This document shows positions 17,289-26,517 of a stretch of 64,000 nucleotides of DNA, one piece after another (the stretch's first letter is position 1; each line of letters opens with the position of its first letter). This DNA is from Helicobacter macacae MIT 99-5501. GTDB lineage: Bacteria; Campylobacterota; Campylobacteria; Campylobacterales; Helicobacteraceae. The translations under genes and the position numbers were made by a program. The notes beneath the pieces are model-generated. The model did no database searches and had not been told where the DNA came from. It worked only from the letters and a program-made list of their open reading frames with translations. The stretch spans positions 1,466,746-1,530,745 of the forward strand of contig NZ_KI669454.1 in the NCBI RefSeq assembly GCF_000507845.1. The letters are read 5' to 3'.

Positions 17289-18131
17289 CTAAGTCCGCAT
17301 TTCTTTAGACGAAGCACAAATCCCCAAAACCCCATCAAATATCGCCTCTCTCAACGCCTCTTTGCCACCATATTTTTTTGGTATTTTGTCGTTATAAGCC
17401 ATAATTATAGCGTTATTTTGGCTATTTTTTTGGTGCAATTTTGCCAAATCATTCTTGCTTAGTTTGTCCGCTTTGGTAAAAACTTGCAAATACTGCTGGT
17501 CGGCATTTAGCAGTGAAAGGATACTATTTTTTAGGGCAAAATCTATCGCCAAATCTGTATGCCTAGAATCAATCAAATGCAAAAAAAGTTTGATACTTTT
17601 TCGCTCATTTATAAATCGCCATAGATTTTGCTGCCATTGTTTTAGCTCGGTTTTGGATACTTTTGCATAGCCAATACCGGGCAAATCTATTAGGCAAAAC
17701 TCAAGCACTTTAGGAGAATCCACGCTAGATTCTATGCTAGATTTTTCACTAAAATTTACACTAGATTCACAGCCAAAATCAGCACTAGATTTTGCTCCTG
17801 ATTCCACGCTTGATTTTGCATCTGTTTTTGCAAAATCCACACCTAATTTCGCGCTTGATTTTATAAAATCTGCTTTTTGCTCTGTGCTTGATTTTGCCTG
17901 CACTCTATCACACTCCCTAACCCACTGCGTAGTAAAAAAATTGATAAGTTTTGTTTTGCCGGGGGTTGAAGAGCTTTTGGCGAGATTTGATTCTAGGATT
18001 TCATTGATTAGCGTGCTTTTGCCGACATTACTACGACCCAAAAAAACCACCTCGCTATACAAAGGTGGAGGAGCATTTTTTGTGCTACTTGCAGAGGTTA
18101 TAAACTTACTAAAGCGCGTGCGTATCATCAA
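17289..18131 (-). CDS. engB: Ribosome biogenesis GTPase EngB (YsxC/YihA), with a large low-complexity insert
   Basis: G1 is GRSNVGKS (32-39), the switch region is STPGKT (55-60), G3 is DLPG (149-152) and G4 is TKAD in VFTKADKLSK. The family is normally about 195-210 residues; this one has 280. The excess is one Ser/Lys/Asp-rich stretch (78-140, DNA 17712-17900) between the switch region and G3, with a four-residue period (SVES GAKS SADF GCES SVNF SEKS SIES SVDS). The GTPase core on both sides is intact. The DNA of the insert is built from 12-bp units containing CTAGATT on the plus strand. Confidence 0.93.
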   Translation of the reverse strand: MMIRTRFSKFITSASSTKNAPPPLYSEVVFLGRSNVGKSTLINEILESNLAKSSSTPGKTKLINFFTTQWVRECDRVQAKSSTEQKADFIKSSAKLGVDFAKTDAKSSVESGAKSSADFGCESSVNFSEKSSIESSVDSPKVLEFCLIDLPGIGYAKVSKTELKQWQQNLWRFINERKSIKLFLHLIDSRHTDLAIDFALKNSILSLLNADQQYLQVFTKADKLSKNDLAKLHQKNSQNNAIIMAYNDKIPKKYGGKEALREAIFDGVLGICASSKEMRT

Positions 18132-18241
18132 TCTATCCTCTTATATCCTATTGTGTCCTCTATGTGTGCTCTTTGTGCCTAAGATTTTGGAGGCAGACTT
18201 CTTTAGAGTGCAAAAGTCCAAAATCTCGCCACCACAAAATC

Positions 18242-18781
18242 TCACTTTTTTTGTTGTATGTCGTTCAAATCAATTATCACGCGCACAGGGGCATCGCCCT
18301 CGCTTTGAACATTTGCGAAATTCTCTTTATTATTAAATATGATTCTCTCGCCCTTTAGATAGTTTGGCTTGCCAATCTCGCGTGCTTCTGCTCTGCCGAT
18401 AAGCTGATATTCGCTTTGCTCGATTAGATAGATAAGCGTATCGCTCTTTCCTTTTAGCTCTCGCCCATCTTCAGTGAAAATATGAAAATCCACATTGCCA
18501 ATCGCTTCAAATTTAAATGGTTTGCGCTCTTTGCTCATATAGACATTGACTTTATCAGCATTTAGCGTATCGCGCTCCTTTGTGATATGCACGCTTCCCT
18601 CCGCACTTGTTATACCCCGCTTCTCATCGGCAAATACCTGCTTAGCATCGATAAGTAGCTCATCACCCCAAGCAACACTACAAAGCGCAAAAATCCCCAC
18701 AAGCAAATAAAGTCGTAGCCAAAAGCCAAGCCAAACACGACAATCCACAAAAACACTACAAATACTGCCAAATATTTTCAT
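18242..18781 (-). CDS. lptA: LptA/OstA-family LPS transport protein
   Basis: The 179-residue exported protein has a signal segment at about 13-38 (LGFWLRLYLLVGIFALCSVAWG), then an OstA-type beta-jellyroll: ELLIDAKQVFADEKRGITSAEGSVHITKERDTLNADKVNVYM ... FEAIGNVDFHI ... LKGERIIF. It bridges the periplasm for lipopolysaccharide export together with LptC (next gene upstream) and LptF. Its position between lptC and engB supports the call. Confidence 0.9.
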   Translation of the reverse strand: MKIFGSICSVFVDCRVWLGFWLRLYLLVGIFALCSVAWGDELLIDAKQVFADEKRGITSAEGSVHITKERDTLNADKVNVYMSKERKPFKFEAIGNVDFHIFTEDGRELKGKSDTLIYLIEQSEYQLIGRAEAREIGKPNYLKGERIIFNNKENFANVQSEGDAPVRVIIDLNDIQQKK

Positions 18782-18857
18782 CTCTTTTATTTTCCTTACT
18801 CTTTTACCTTTCCTACCTTTTTTTGCCTTTCTTGCCTTGTGCCTTTACCTAAAGCCC

Positions 18858-19580
18858 TCATTCTTTGGTTTTTTTATTGTTTGTGTCTAGATAGATTTTT
18901 GCTTGGACATTTTGCGCACTCATTGTGCCTTCTTTTTGTTTGTAGAGGATATTTTCCCCCTCCAAATCCCCGCTCAAAGACACCGCCCAAAATCTCCCTA
19001 CTCCACGAAAAACACCATTTTTTGTATCATAGACTCCCTTCTCACTCCAAAAGCTCTCCCCACTATCTTTTGCATACACTCCACCTTTGTTAAACGCATA
19101 TTCATTATCCACGTGCCTTACTTCCTCGCCATATATGTAGGAAATAGATTGCGCTTTTTTGTCGCTTTTGTTTGACACTATGGTTTCATACCCTACCTCA
19201 TATTCAGCAAATCGCAATGCCCTTTGCCCTTGCAAACTTGACTTAATGTAGTCCTTATCCGCGTCATAGATTTGGTAGTATTCTAGCTCAATGATTGGCA
19301 TTTGCTCGCGCTTTTTTAGAATCTCTTGCGTATCTTTGGCTGAAATTTTGATAAACACAAGCATAGCCACAAGCAGCACCCAAAAAAACCAATGCACCAA
19401 AAAAGAGGGCGAAAAATACGAAACGACAATATTAGTAGCCTTTAGAGTAAAAAACCGCGCAATCTCTTTTGAGCTAAGAGTGCCCTCCTCATATTGCCCT
19501 GCTAGGTAGATTTCCTCTCTTTTGCGTAGTTGTAGCTCTCTAGCAAACTTGATATAAATATATGCCAAAAACCGATTCAT
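18858..19580 (-). CDS. lptC: LptC-like LPS export protein
   Basis: The 240-residue protein has one membrane span (about 62-77, VHWFFWVLLVAMLVFI) followed by a periplasmic domain with the LptC pattern (IIELEYYQIYD ... YEVGYETIV ... GVYDTKNGVFRGVGRFWAVSLSGDLEGENILYKQKEGTMSAQNVQAKI). The N-terminal cytoplasmic part of about 60 residues is longer than in typical LptC (about 190 residues in total). Context (kdsC upstream by 9 bp, lptA downstream) makes the role likely. No strong ribosome site is seen at this ATG, so the true start could be further in. Confidence 0.78.
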   Translation of the reverse strand: MNRFLAYIYIKFARELQLRKREEIYLAGQYEEGTLSSKEIARFFTLKATNIVVSYFSPSFLVHWFFWVLLVAMLVFIKISAKDTQEILKKREQMPIIELEYYQIYDADKDYIKSSLQGQRALRFAEYEVGYETIVSNKSDKKAQSISYIYGEEVRHVDNEYAFNKGGVYAKDSGESFWSEKGVYDTKNGVFRGVGRFWAVSLSGDLEGENILYKQKEGTMSAQNVQAKIYLDTNNKKTKE

Positions 19581-19589
19581 ACTAGATTC

Positions 19590-20108
19590 TTAGATTTTGT
19601 GATATAGGGCTAAAAATTCTGCTTGCTCTTTTTCATCACGCGAGATGATAAAGTCTATCATCTCTCTTACTGCACCCTCTCCACCACGAGAATTTAGCAC
19701 TATATCAGCGTGTTTTTTTATCTGCATATTTGCATCTGCAGGTGCGAAGCGCAAGCCACTTTGAGAAAACATCGCCAAGTCATTGACATCATCGCCTATG
19801 CAGGCAACTTCGTTTTTTTGCACCTCTAGTCCAGACATTATTTTGCGTGCTGTGCTTGCTTTGTCCTCCACGCCCAAAAACACCCGCGTAATGCCTAGCT
19901 CCTCTGCTCTAGCACGCGTGCTAGGGGATTCTCTCCCAGAGATAAGGGCGACTTCTTTACCCATCTTTAGCCACGCCACGATTCCTAGTCCGTCTTTTAT
20001 GTTGAAACTTTTTGATTCCATTATGGAGTTTGTCTGCGGATTTTCTATAAGCGTGATTTTGCCATCTGTGAGTGTGCCATCGACATCGATAAGAAGTAGT
20101 TTAATCAT
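19590..20108 (-). CDS. kdsC: 3-deoxy-D-manno-octulosonate 8-phosphate phosphatase
   Basis: The 172-residue HAD phosphatase of KDO synthesis. The nucleophile motif is LLIDVDGTLTDGKI with Asp8 and Asp10. LISGRESPSTRARAEELGI, LGVEDKAS and GDDVNDLAMFSQSGLRFAPADA follow in the family order. It is nearly contiguous with lptC, which groups KDO formation with LPS transport. Confidence 0.94.
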   Translation of the reverse strand: MIKLLLIDVDGTLTDGKITLIENPQTNSIMESKSFNIKDGLGIVAWLKMGKEVALISGRESPSTRARAEELGITRVFLGVEDKASTARKIMSGLEVQKNEVACIGDDVNDLAMFSQSGLRFAPADANMQIKKHADIVLNSRGGEGAVREMIDFIISRDEKEQAEFLALYHKI

Positions 20109-20284
20109 AAATATCCTTTGTTTGGTGGGATTATTTCTGTGCTAGATTTTGGTGTGAAATTTTTGGCGCGAAGTGGCTACAAAATCGCTAGCTTAAAAAA
20201 CTAGATTTTGATTCGCACAAAATCTTTTATTTGCAAGGATTTGCAAATCTTAGATTCACAAATATTTCGCAACTTAAATAATAA

Positions 20285-20875
20285 CTACAAACAACCCTTT
20301 GTGCTTGGAATCTCTACGCGCGGATTTTTTGATAATGCCCTGCGAAGCGCAAGCGCAAAGGATTTAAACACCGCTTCTGTAATATGGTGCAAGTTTTTGC
20401 CTCGCTTTATAGAGATATGCACCGTTATGTTTGCATTAAAGCACACGGCGCGAAGCCACTCCTCCACTAGCTCAATGTCAAAATCCAAAATCTTGCCACG
20501 ATACTCACAGGCACTTGTATCAAACACCAAAAATGCTCGATTGCTAATGTCTAAATCACACTCCGCGCACGCCTCGTCCATCGCCACCGCTCCATTGCCA
20601 AATCGCTCGATATTTTGCACGGGATAGATACTTTGTGCCAAAAGTTTGCCGATGACTATCCCGCAGTCCTCCACACTATGATGAAAATCCACCTCCACAT
20701 CGCCCTTGCATTCTAGCTCTAAGTCAAAAAGCGCGTGCTTGGCAAACGCCTCTAGCATATGGTCAAAAAATCCTATGCTTGTGTGGATTTTGGATTTTCC
20801 ACTGCCATAAATGTCTAGCTTTGCGTTGATTTGCGTTTCTTTGGTGTTGCGAGTAAGGGTGTTTTGCGCTTTCAT
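20285..20875 (-). CDS. hisB: Imidazoleglycerol-phosphate dehydratase
   Basis: The 196-residue monofunctional HisB of histidine synthesis has GIGFFDHMLEAFAKHA-type and DVEVDFHHSVEDCGIVIG metal-binding motifs, ISIKRGKNLHHITEAVFKSFALALRRAL and the C-terminal PSTKG. A His pathway gene is absent from H. pylori as I recall, so this points to another Helicobacter. It lies 177 bp upstream of kdsC. Confidence 0.95.
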   Translation of the reverse strand: MKAQNTLTRNTKETQINAKLDIYGSGKSKIHTSIGFFDHMLEAFAKHALFDLELECKGDVEVDFHHSVEDCGIVIGKLLAQSIYPVQNIERFGNGAVAMDEACAECDLDISNRAFLVFDTSACEYRGKILDFDIELVEEWLRAVCFNANITVHISIKRGKNLHHITEAVFKSFALALRRALSKNPRVEIPSTKGCL

Positions 20876-21372
20876 CTAAGTCCTTAAAAAGTTTTTGTAA
20901 AGTGATTTTTGCTGAAGTTTTTGCTTTTTTTTGATTCTTTAATCTTTTCCACGTCTTAAATATGGAAAGCAAAAAGCAAAATGTAAAGTGTATTGCCTTA
21001 AAAATTTGCAAATATTTTTCAAAAGTTTTAATAAAAACCTTTGATTTTGCTAGATTTTGCAATCTAAGCACAAAATCTTTAGAAAAAAGTCAAATAAAAG
21101 TCAAATTGTAGCATTTCTTTGTAATTGTTTGCAATGTAGAAGTGGGGTTTTAGCAAAAAAGAGTTATTTAGTAAGCATTTTTTAAGCTATTTAGTGAAGT
21201 ATTTGTGGCGTAAAATCACACAAAATCTAGCTCAAAACCAGCCATATTAGTGATTTTGGCTTCTCTATCAGGGATTCTACGCGCTTTTTGAGAAAAGGCA
21301 AGCTAGACAACGCCCGCCCTCTCTATTTCCTCAAATCCCCCTTAAATACGCTTCATACAGCTTAAAGCAATT
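20876..21372. other. Intergenic region upstream of hisB
   Basis: The 497 bp are AT-rich and carry no gene I can support. They should hold the hisB promoter and the 3' end of the cytochrome gene. No repeat of families A-C is present. Confidence 0.4.
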
Positions 21373-21699
21373 TTACTTGCCTTTAAGCGTTGGGATATAC
21401 TTAGATAGTGCGTCTATGTCCTCTGCGCTAAGGGAGGCTGCTTGTCCCCACATAGTCGCGCCTAGCCCAAATGTATTTAGCGTCTTTGCTTTGTAGCCTA
21501 GAAGTGAAGTTTTGATTTGCTCTGGCGTGAGCGTGTTTGTGATTTTACTTTTGCCAAGTGCTTGTTTCTCCATTTTTGGTCCGTGGCAGGACTGACATCT
21601 TTGCTTAATGATAGTGGCTGGGTCAGCTGCATTTGTGATAACCACCACCCCTAGCGATAAAGCACCTAGTGCAAGCACTTTTTGAAGTGAGTTCTCCAT
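21373..21699 (-). CDS. Cytochrome c553-like periplasmic electron carrier
   Basis: I start this at the ATG at 21699 because AAAGGAGAGAA precedes it and the encoded MENSLQKVLALGALSLGVVVITNA|AD is a standard signal peptide. The longer frame from 21828 lacks these. The 108-residue precursor has one heme motif, CQSCH at 35-39, and a Met ligand candidate in GATMWGQAASLS. H. pylori has a cytochrome c553 of this size as electron donor to the cbb3 oxidase; the same role is likely here. Confidence 0.9.
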   Translation of the reverse strand: MENSLQKVLALGALSLGVVVITNAADPATIIKQRCQSCHGPKMEKQALGKSKITNTLTPEQIKTSLLGYKAKTLNTFGLGATMWGQAASLSAEDIDALSKYIPTLKGK

Positions 21700-22030
21700 T
21701 TTCTCTCCTTTGGTTGTTGTGATTTCTTTAGGCGATTTTGGGGTAAATCTCACTAAAGCAAGCATATTATATTCCCAAAAAGCCAACAGAAATGAGATAA
21801 AGTTACAAAACGCAAAAATGCCATACAAAAGTAGCGCGACACACCACCCAAAACTATGCCAAAAGCACTATACAAAGAAGTAACGCACAAAATAAAAACA
21901 ACGCAAAATCTCTATCAACCAAATTGCCAAGAAATTGCCAAAAATCACAAAAATGGAATCTCTTTTGCTTCAATCAAAGCCATACCAAATCGCCAAAAGC
22001 ACATTTTACACGCGCAATTAAGGAGAATCT

Positions 22031-23212
22031 ATGCGAGCAAAGCAGACAAAGGACTTTTTCAAAAGCTGGGATTTTTATGCTAGCTGGGGGAGTAGCACTG
22101 CTAGTTTTAGTGCCAAGCAGCCAAAATCTAGCCCAAATCTAAAAAAAACATTCAAAAATATAATATGTGGCTACGGAGCTAGAGTAATCGTAGCAGTGCT
22201 ACTAGGTAGCGTAGCAATCGGTGTGCTTACCCCTGCAAAAGCCGAAAAAATCGGCGAAATAGCCAATGTCGTAGGCGTGCGCAACAACCAACTAATCGGC
22301 TATGGACTTGTCATCGGGCTAAATGGCACGGGGGATAAAACAAGCTCACGCTTCACAATGCAATCTATCGCAAATATGCTTGAGAGCGTAAATGTCAAAG
22401 TCGATGCAGAATCTATCAAATCAAAAAATGTCGCTGCCGTGCTTGTAACGGCGGATTTACCACCATTTGCAAGACAAGGCGACAAGCTAGATGTCAAAAT
22501 CTCCTCCATAGGCGATGCCAAATCACTAGAATCTGGGATTTTGGTAATGACGCCACTTAGCGCGGTAGATGGCAATATCTACGCCGTAGCACAAGGGGGC
22601 GTAACCACAGGAACTTCAAGCAACCTCTTAAGCGCACAAGTCGCGCAAGGTGCAGTCGTAGAGCGTGAAGTCCCTTACAATCTCTTTAGCCAAGATAATA
22701 TCACACTAAGCCTAAAATCTAGCAATTTCCAAAATGCCGTGAAAATCCAAGAATCCCTAAACAAAATCTTTGGCGAGCAAACAGCATTAGCGATTGATTC
22801 TCGCACCATAAAGGTAAGCAAACCCCAAGACATAACGCCTGTGGAATTTGTCGCGCTTATCCAAGAAGTGCAAATCGACTACTCCCAAGCAAACAAAATC
22901 ATCATTGATGAAAAATCTGGCACAATCGTAGCGGGCATAGATATTCCTGTGCGTCCTGTTGTCGTTACTAGCGGAAATATCACGCTAAAAATCACAAACG
23001 AGCCACTAGAGGGCGAAAATCTAGAGCAACTAGATGCTACAAGTAGCTTTGATGAGGGGGCTGGCACGATAAGTGCGAGCGAAAAGTCCACGACTATATC
23101 AACCGTAGTCAAAGCACTGCAAAAAATGGGAGCTAGCCCAAAAAATATGATTTCTATCCTAGAAGCTATGCGACAAAGTGGCGCAATCGCAACCCCCATA
23201 GAGGTTATTTAG
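22031..23212 (+). CDS. flgI: Flagellar P-ring protein
   Basis: The 393-residue precursor has the FlgI core: [72 protein letters not shown] and [28 protein letters not shown]. The signal peptide is internal to a long N-terminus: a hydrophobic stretch at 52-66 ends in AKA|EK at about 71. The start has AAGGAG 6 bp upstream, so I keep it, although 50 residues before a signal peptide core is odd. It is first in flgI-flgJ-flgS, an order I remember from HP0246-HP0244. Confidence 0.92.
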   Translation: MRAKQTKDFFKSWDFYASWGSSTASFSAKQPKSSPNLKKTFKNIICGYGARVIVAVLLGSVAIGVLTPAKAEKIGEIANVVGVRNNQLIGYGLVIGLNGTGDKTSSRFTMQSIANMLESVNVKVDAESIKSKNVAAVLVTADLPPFARQGDKLDVKISSIGDAKSLESGILVMTPLSAVDGNIYAVAQGGVTTGTSSNLLSAQVAQGAVVEREVPYNLFSQDNITLSLKSSNFQNAVKIQESLNKIFGEQTALAIDSRTIKVSKPQDITPVEFVALIQEVQIDYSQANKIIIDEKSGTIVAGIDIPVRPVVVTSGNITLKITNEPLEGENLEQLDATSSFDEGAGTISASEKSTTISTVVKALQKMGASPKNMISILEAMRQSGAIATPIEVI

Positions 23213-23262
23213 ATAGAAATTATGCAAGTAGAAAATATTTAGCAAAGCAAAGGAGTGTCCAA

Positions 23263-23649
23263 ATGAAAATCGATAGCACAAATGCCCTAAACCAATACCA
23301 AGCACTAAAAATCCAAAGCCTAGAATCTAGCCTAAGTAGCAAAGCACAAGGCAAGTCTACGCTTCACCACCAAGCAAACGCACTAAAAGACAATCCCACC
23401 CAAAAGAGCCAAAACGCTCAAAGCAAAGAGGATGCCGCACTAAAAGAGCAAACCGATGCGTTTGAAGCGATTTTGCTAAAATTTATGCTTGATAACGCGC
23501 TAAAGCTAGAAGACCCACTTTTCCCAAAGCAGCCCGGCACAGACATTTATCATAGTATGTATAAAGAATCATTATCCGAGCAGCTATCAGGTAGTTTTGG
23601 GTATTCAAAAGCATTGTATGATTGGCTAAAAGAGCAAGGCAAAGCCTAA
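23263..23649 (+). CDS. flgJ: FlgJ-like rod-binding protein (no muramidase domain)
   Basis: The 128-residue protein carries the rod-binding domain only: [61 protein letters not shown]. The N-terminal half is low-complexity Gln/Ser/Lys. Epsilonproteobacteria usually have the short form without the peptidoglycan hydrolase domain. AAAGGAG lies upstream. It sits between flgI and flgS. Confidence 0.85.
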   Translation: MKIDSTNALNQYQALKIQSLESSLSSKAQGKSTLHHQANALKDNPTQKSQNAQSKEDAALKEQTDAFEAILLKFMLDNALKLEDPLFPKQPGTDIYHSMYKESLSEQLSGSFGYSKALYDWLKEQGKA

Positions 23650-23689
23650 AGTCATAAATCTTGCCAAATCTAGCAAACAAAGTCTATAA

Positions 23690-24847
23690 ATGCCAAAAAA
23701 CACCACAAACCCCGCAGGTAAAAAAATCTCAAGTGAAAATCTGCCAAACGAGATTTTGCCTAATGAGATTCTGCCAAACGAAATCTTGCCAAATGATTTC
23801 CTAAAAGACAATCCCCAAAATATCAAAGCATTGCTAGAGGAATTTATCCGCATTTCATACAGCTACGAAAAAGAAGTCAAAGACGCAAAAGCCCTCTATG
23901 AGCGACTTATCGAGACACTCCCAGAAGCGATATGGGTGTATAATCCAAATGGAAGTTTTTTTTATCAAAACAAGTTAGCCAAAGATTTAAGTGTGATTTT
24001 AGATAAGCTAGAATCACTAAAACACCACAAAGACTTACAAAGCAAAAAATCCGCGCCAAAATCCACCCAAGAAGAAATCACCTACCAAAACAAAATCTAC
24101 CTTATACAAACAAACTATGTCAAAGCCAATGACACCGATGAGACGCAGTGGAACACCCTAATCACCGCCACAGACATCACAAGCCAAAAGCGACAAGATA
24201 GGCTTGCTTCTATGGGGCAAATCTCTGCCCACCTAGCACACGAGATACGCAACCCCATAGGCTCTATCTCACTGCTTATCTCTACCCTTGCTAAGCGTGC
24301 CACACAGGAGCAAAAACCCCTCATTAGCGAGCTTCAAAAAAGCATTTTTCGCGTAGAGCGAATCATCAAAGCCACGCTACTTTTTTCCAAAGGCATAAGC
24401 GCAAATCGCTCGCCCAACAAAATCTCCTCTTTGCGTGATGAATTGCGTGATACACTTGCGTATTATAGCTTTAGCAAGGATATAGATTTTGAGTTTGACT
24501 TTGTCGATAAAGTCGCGCTTTTTGACAAAGATTTGCTCTTTATTGCGTTGCAAAATTTCCTTTTTAATGCCATTGATGCGATTGAGGAGGGGGAAGCACA
24601 AAGAGGGAAAATCACTCTAAAAGCACAGCTAGATGGCGAGGAGCTTATCTTTAGCATACAAGATAATGGCAAGCCCTTTGATGAGGGGTTTGATGAAGTC
24701 GCGCTTTTTGAGCCATTTGTCAGCACCAAGCTAAAGGGAAATGGCTTAGGGCTAGCCCTCTCAAAGCAAATCATAGAATCTCATCAAGGCACTATCACGC
24801 TAAATGCAAACCAAAAGCTATTTATCGTGCGGATAAAGCGGGCATAA
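23690..24847 (+). CDS. flgS: Flagellar two-component sensor histidine kinase
   Basis: The 385-residue soluble kinase has a PAS-like region (about 75-165, ETLPEAIWVYNPNGSFFYQN), the phospho-acceptor His184 in SAHLAHEIRNPIGSIS, and the ATPase boxes ALQNFLFNAIDAIEEG, IQDNGKPF and KGNGLGLALSKQII. In H. pylori FlgS acts on FlgR to turn on RpoN-dependent middle flagellar genes, and the flgI-flgJ-flgS order supports the match. An odd feature is four tandem LPNEI-type pentapeptides at about 18-37, encoded by a 15-bp repeat (23741-23800). Confidence 0.92.
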   Translation: MPKNTTNPAGKKISSENLPNEILPNEILPNEILPNDFLKDNPQNIKALLEEFIRISYSYEKEVKDAKALYERLIETLPEAIWVYNPNGSFFYQNKLAKDLSVILDKLESLKHHKDLQSKKSAPKSTQEEITYQNKIYLIQTNYVKANDTDETQWNTLITATDITSQKRQDRLASMGQISAHLAHEIRNPIGSISLLISTLAKRATQEQKPLISELQKSIFRVERIIKATLLFSKGISANRSPNKISSLRDELRDTLAYYSFSKDIDFEFDFVDKVALFDKDLLFIALQNFLFNAIDAIEEGEAQRGKITLKAQLDGEELIFSIQDNGKPFDEGFDEVALFEPFVSTKLKGNGLGLALSKQIIESHQGTITLNANQKLFIVRIKRA

Positions 24848-24926
24848 AATTTTATGGGCGAGATTTTGCAAGCAAGTTTTACAAGCAAAATAGTTTAAGG
24901 TATAAATTTAGGTTTTGGCAGGCATT

Positions 24927-26102
24927 ATGCGTATAAAAAATATTAGCTTCTTTGCACTCTTTGCGCTATTTTTGGTGCTTTTTGGCTTTTGCTACTCTAA
25001 TGAAAATTCTAGCGGGGATTTTAGCGAAAATTTTGGCATAAATTCTAGTGCGGATTTTAGCGAGGATTTTGACAAATCCACGCAAGTCTTCGCGCTTAGC
25101 AACTTTGATAAAAAGCTACTAGAAAATGGCTCGCTTCAAGGATATGTAGTAAGTGAAAAGCTCGATGGCGTGCGAGCACTATGGGACGGAGTAGTCCTAA
25201 AAAGCAGAAGTGGCAAAGCCTTTAGCCCACCAAAATGCTGGGTAGAAAATCTGCCAGATTTTGCCCTTGATGGCGAGCTTTTCATCGCTAGAGGGAAGTT
25301 TGAGGAAGTGCTAAGCATAGTAAGCAAGGGCGATAGTCAATGCGAGAAATGCAAGTGCGAGGAGTGGAGCAAGGTGGGGTATTTCATCTTTGATGTTCCC
25401 CAAGCAAATCAAAAATTAAATGCTAAAAATAGTGCTAAATCTAGCGCGGATTCAAGCGCAGAATCTAGTGCGAAATCCTACACACTTTTAGAGAGACTAG
25501 CCCTGCTAGAGAGTTGGATAGAAAATCGTGCAAACAAGACAAACAAAGCAAGTCAAGCAAAAACCACAAAAGCCAAAAATAGCGCGGATTTAGATAGCGC
25601 AAAAGCGAGTAAAAATCCTATCTTGCATATTATCCCCCAAGAGAGTGTGCCTAGCCAAGAAGCCCTGCAAAAAAAGCTAAAAGAGGTTGAAAAGCTCGGT
25701 GGCGAAGGACTTGTTATCCGCAAAAATAGCGCACCTTATGAGAGATTTCGCACGACAAATGCAATGAAGCTAAAATCATACAGCGACACCGAATGCGTAG
25801 TAGTAGCACACAATCAAGGCAAGGGCAAGTTTTCTCACGCGCTAGGCTCACTTACTTGCGAAAGCCTGCCACTAGATTTTGCCACCACAAAAAGCGCGAA
25901 AAATGCGGATTCCACACAGCCTGCACCGCTTACATTCCCCACACATTTGCGCAAAATCCGCTTCAAAATCGGTAGCGGCTTTAGCGACAAAGACAGAGCA
26001 GCCCCTCCACCAATCGGCACAATCATTACCTACAAATACTACGGGCTTACCAAAAATGGGCTACCAAGATTCCCCGTTTTTCTTAGAGTCTACTCACCTT
26101 AA
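24927..26102 (+). CDS. ATP-dependent DNA ligase with signal peptide
   Basis: I use the ATG at 24927, which gives 391 residues starting with a signal peptide (MRIKNISFFALFALFLVLFGFCYS). The adenylated lysine is K78 in SEKLDGVRALWDG. LDGELFIARGKF, EGLVIRKNSAPYE, MKLKSYSD and the C-terminal OB-fold (IGTIITYKYYGLTKNGLPRFPVFLRV) complete a small ligase of the Haemophilus/Campylobacter periplasmic type. Repeat-built inserts occupy about 24-52, 161-184 and 202-229. It follows flgS by 79 bp. A role in DNA repair during uptake is inference. Confidence 0.9.
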   Translation: MRIKNISFFALFALFLVLFGFCYSNENSSGDFSENFGINSSADFSEDFDKSTQVFALSNFDKKLLENGSLQGYVVSEKLDGVRALWDGVVLKSRSGKAFSPPKCWVENLPDFALDGELFIARGKFEEVLSIVSKGDSQCEKCKCEEWSKVGYFIFDVPQANQKLNAKNSAKSSADSSAESSAKSYTLLERLALLESWIENRANKTNKASQAKTTKAKNSADLDSAKASKNPILHIIPQESVPSQEALQKKLKEVEKLGGEGLVIRKNSAPYERFRTTNAMKLKSYSDTECVVVAHNQGKGKFSHALGSLTCESLPLDFATTKSAKNADSTQPAPLTFPTHLRKIRFKIGSGFSDKDRAAPPPIGTIITYKYYGLTKNGLPRFPVFLRVYSP

Positions 26103-26517
26103 ATAGCCCAAATCGTCCTCACCCCACTTTCTAGCCACCACTTCATTGTAAATTTACAAACAAGCATAGTCAAATAAAATCTAACCAAGTGTATCAAAAT
26201 GCAAATAAGTGCAAATAAACATAGCAAAGCCCACTTTGATAGAGCACTTTTTCTATCATCATTTTTTATCATTTTTATCATTGTTTTTTGCTACTTCTCT
26301 TTATCATCGCGATAGTAAAATCTAAAATACCTAGCCCATTAAATTCCCATTTATGCTTTATTTTTGAGAGTATCCATTCTCATTATGCCTTTCTTTTTGA
26401 TAACTTTTAGAAATAATTACCATTTTGTAAAAAATTAAGATTTTTTTAAGAGTTTTTGCATTATTATCGCGTTCGTTTTTTAGCCCACTAGGGCAATCTA
26501 ATCAAAAAGGACACCAA
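26103..26517 (+). promoter_or_regulatory. Promoter region of the TonB receptor gene, possible Fur box
   Basis: This 415-bp AT-rich gap holds no gene. Near 26375-26390 the minus strand reads AATGAGAATGGATA, similar to a Fur box, and TTTAGAAATAATTACC at about 26406-26421 is a second candidate. A Fur-controlled receptor would be expected, but the match is by eye only. The ribosome site is AAAGGACACCAA before the ATG at 26518. Confidence 0.4.

Noticed and set aside
17734-18336. 200-residue plus-strand open frame opposite engB/lptA
   Set aside because: It is the antisense of the engB insert and flanks; its Asp/Phe/Ser repeats mirror the tandem units, and engB is clearly the real gene.
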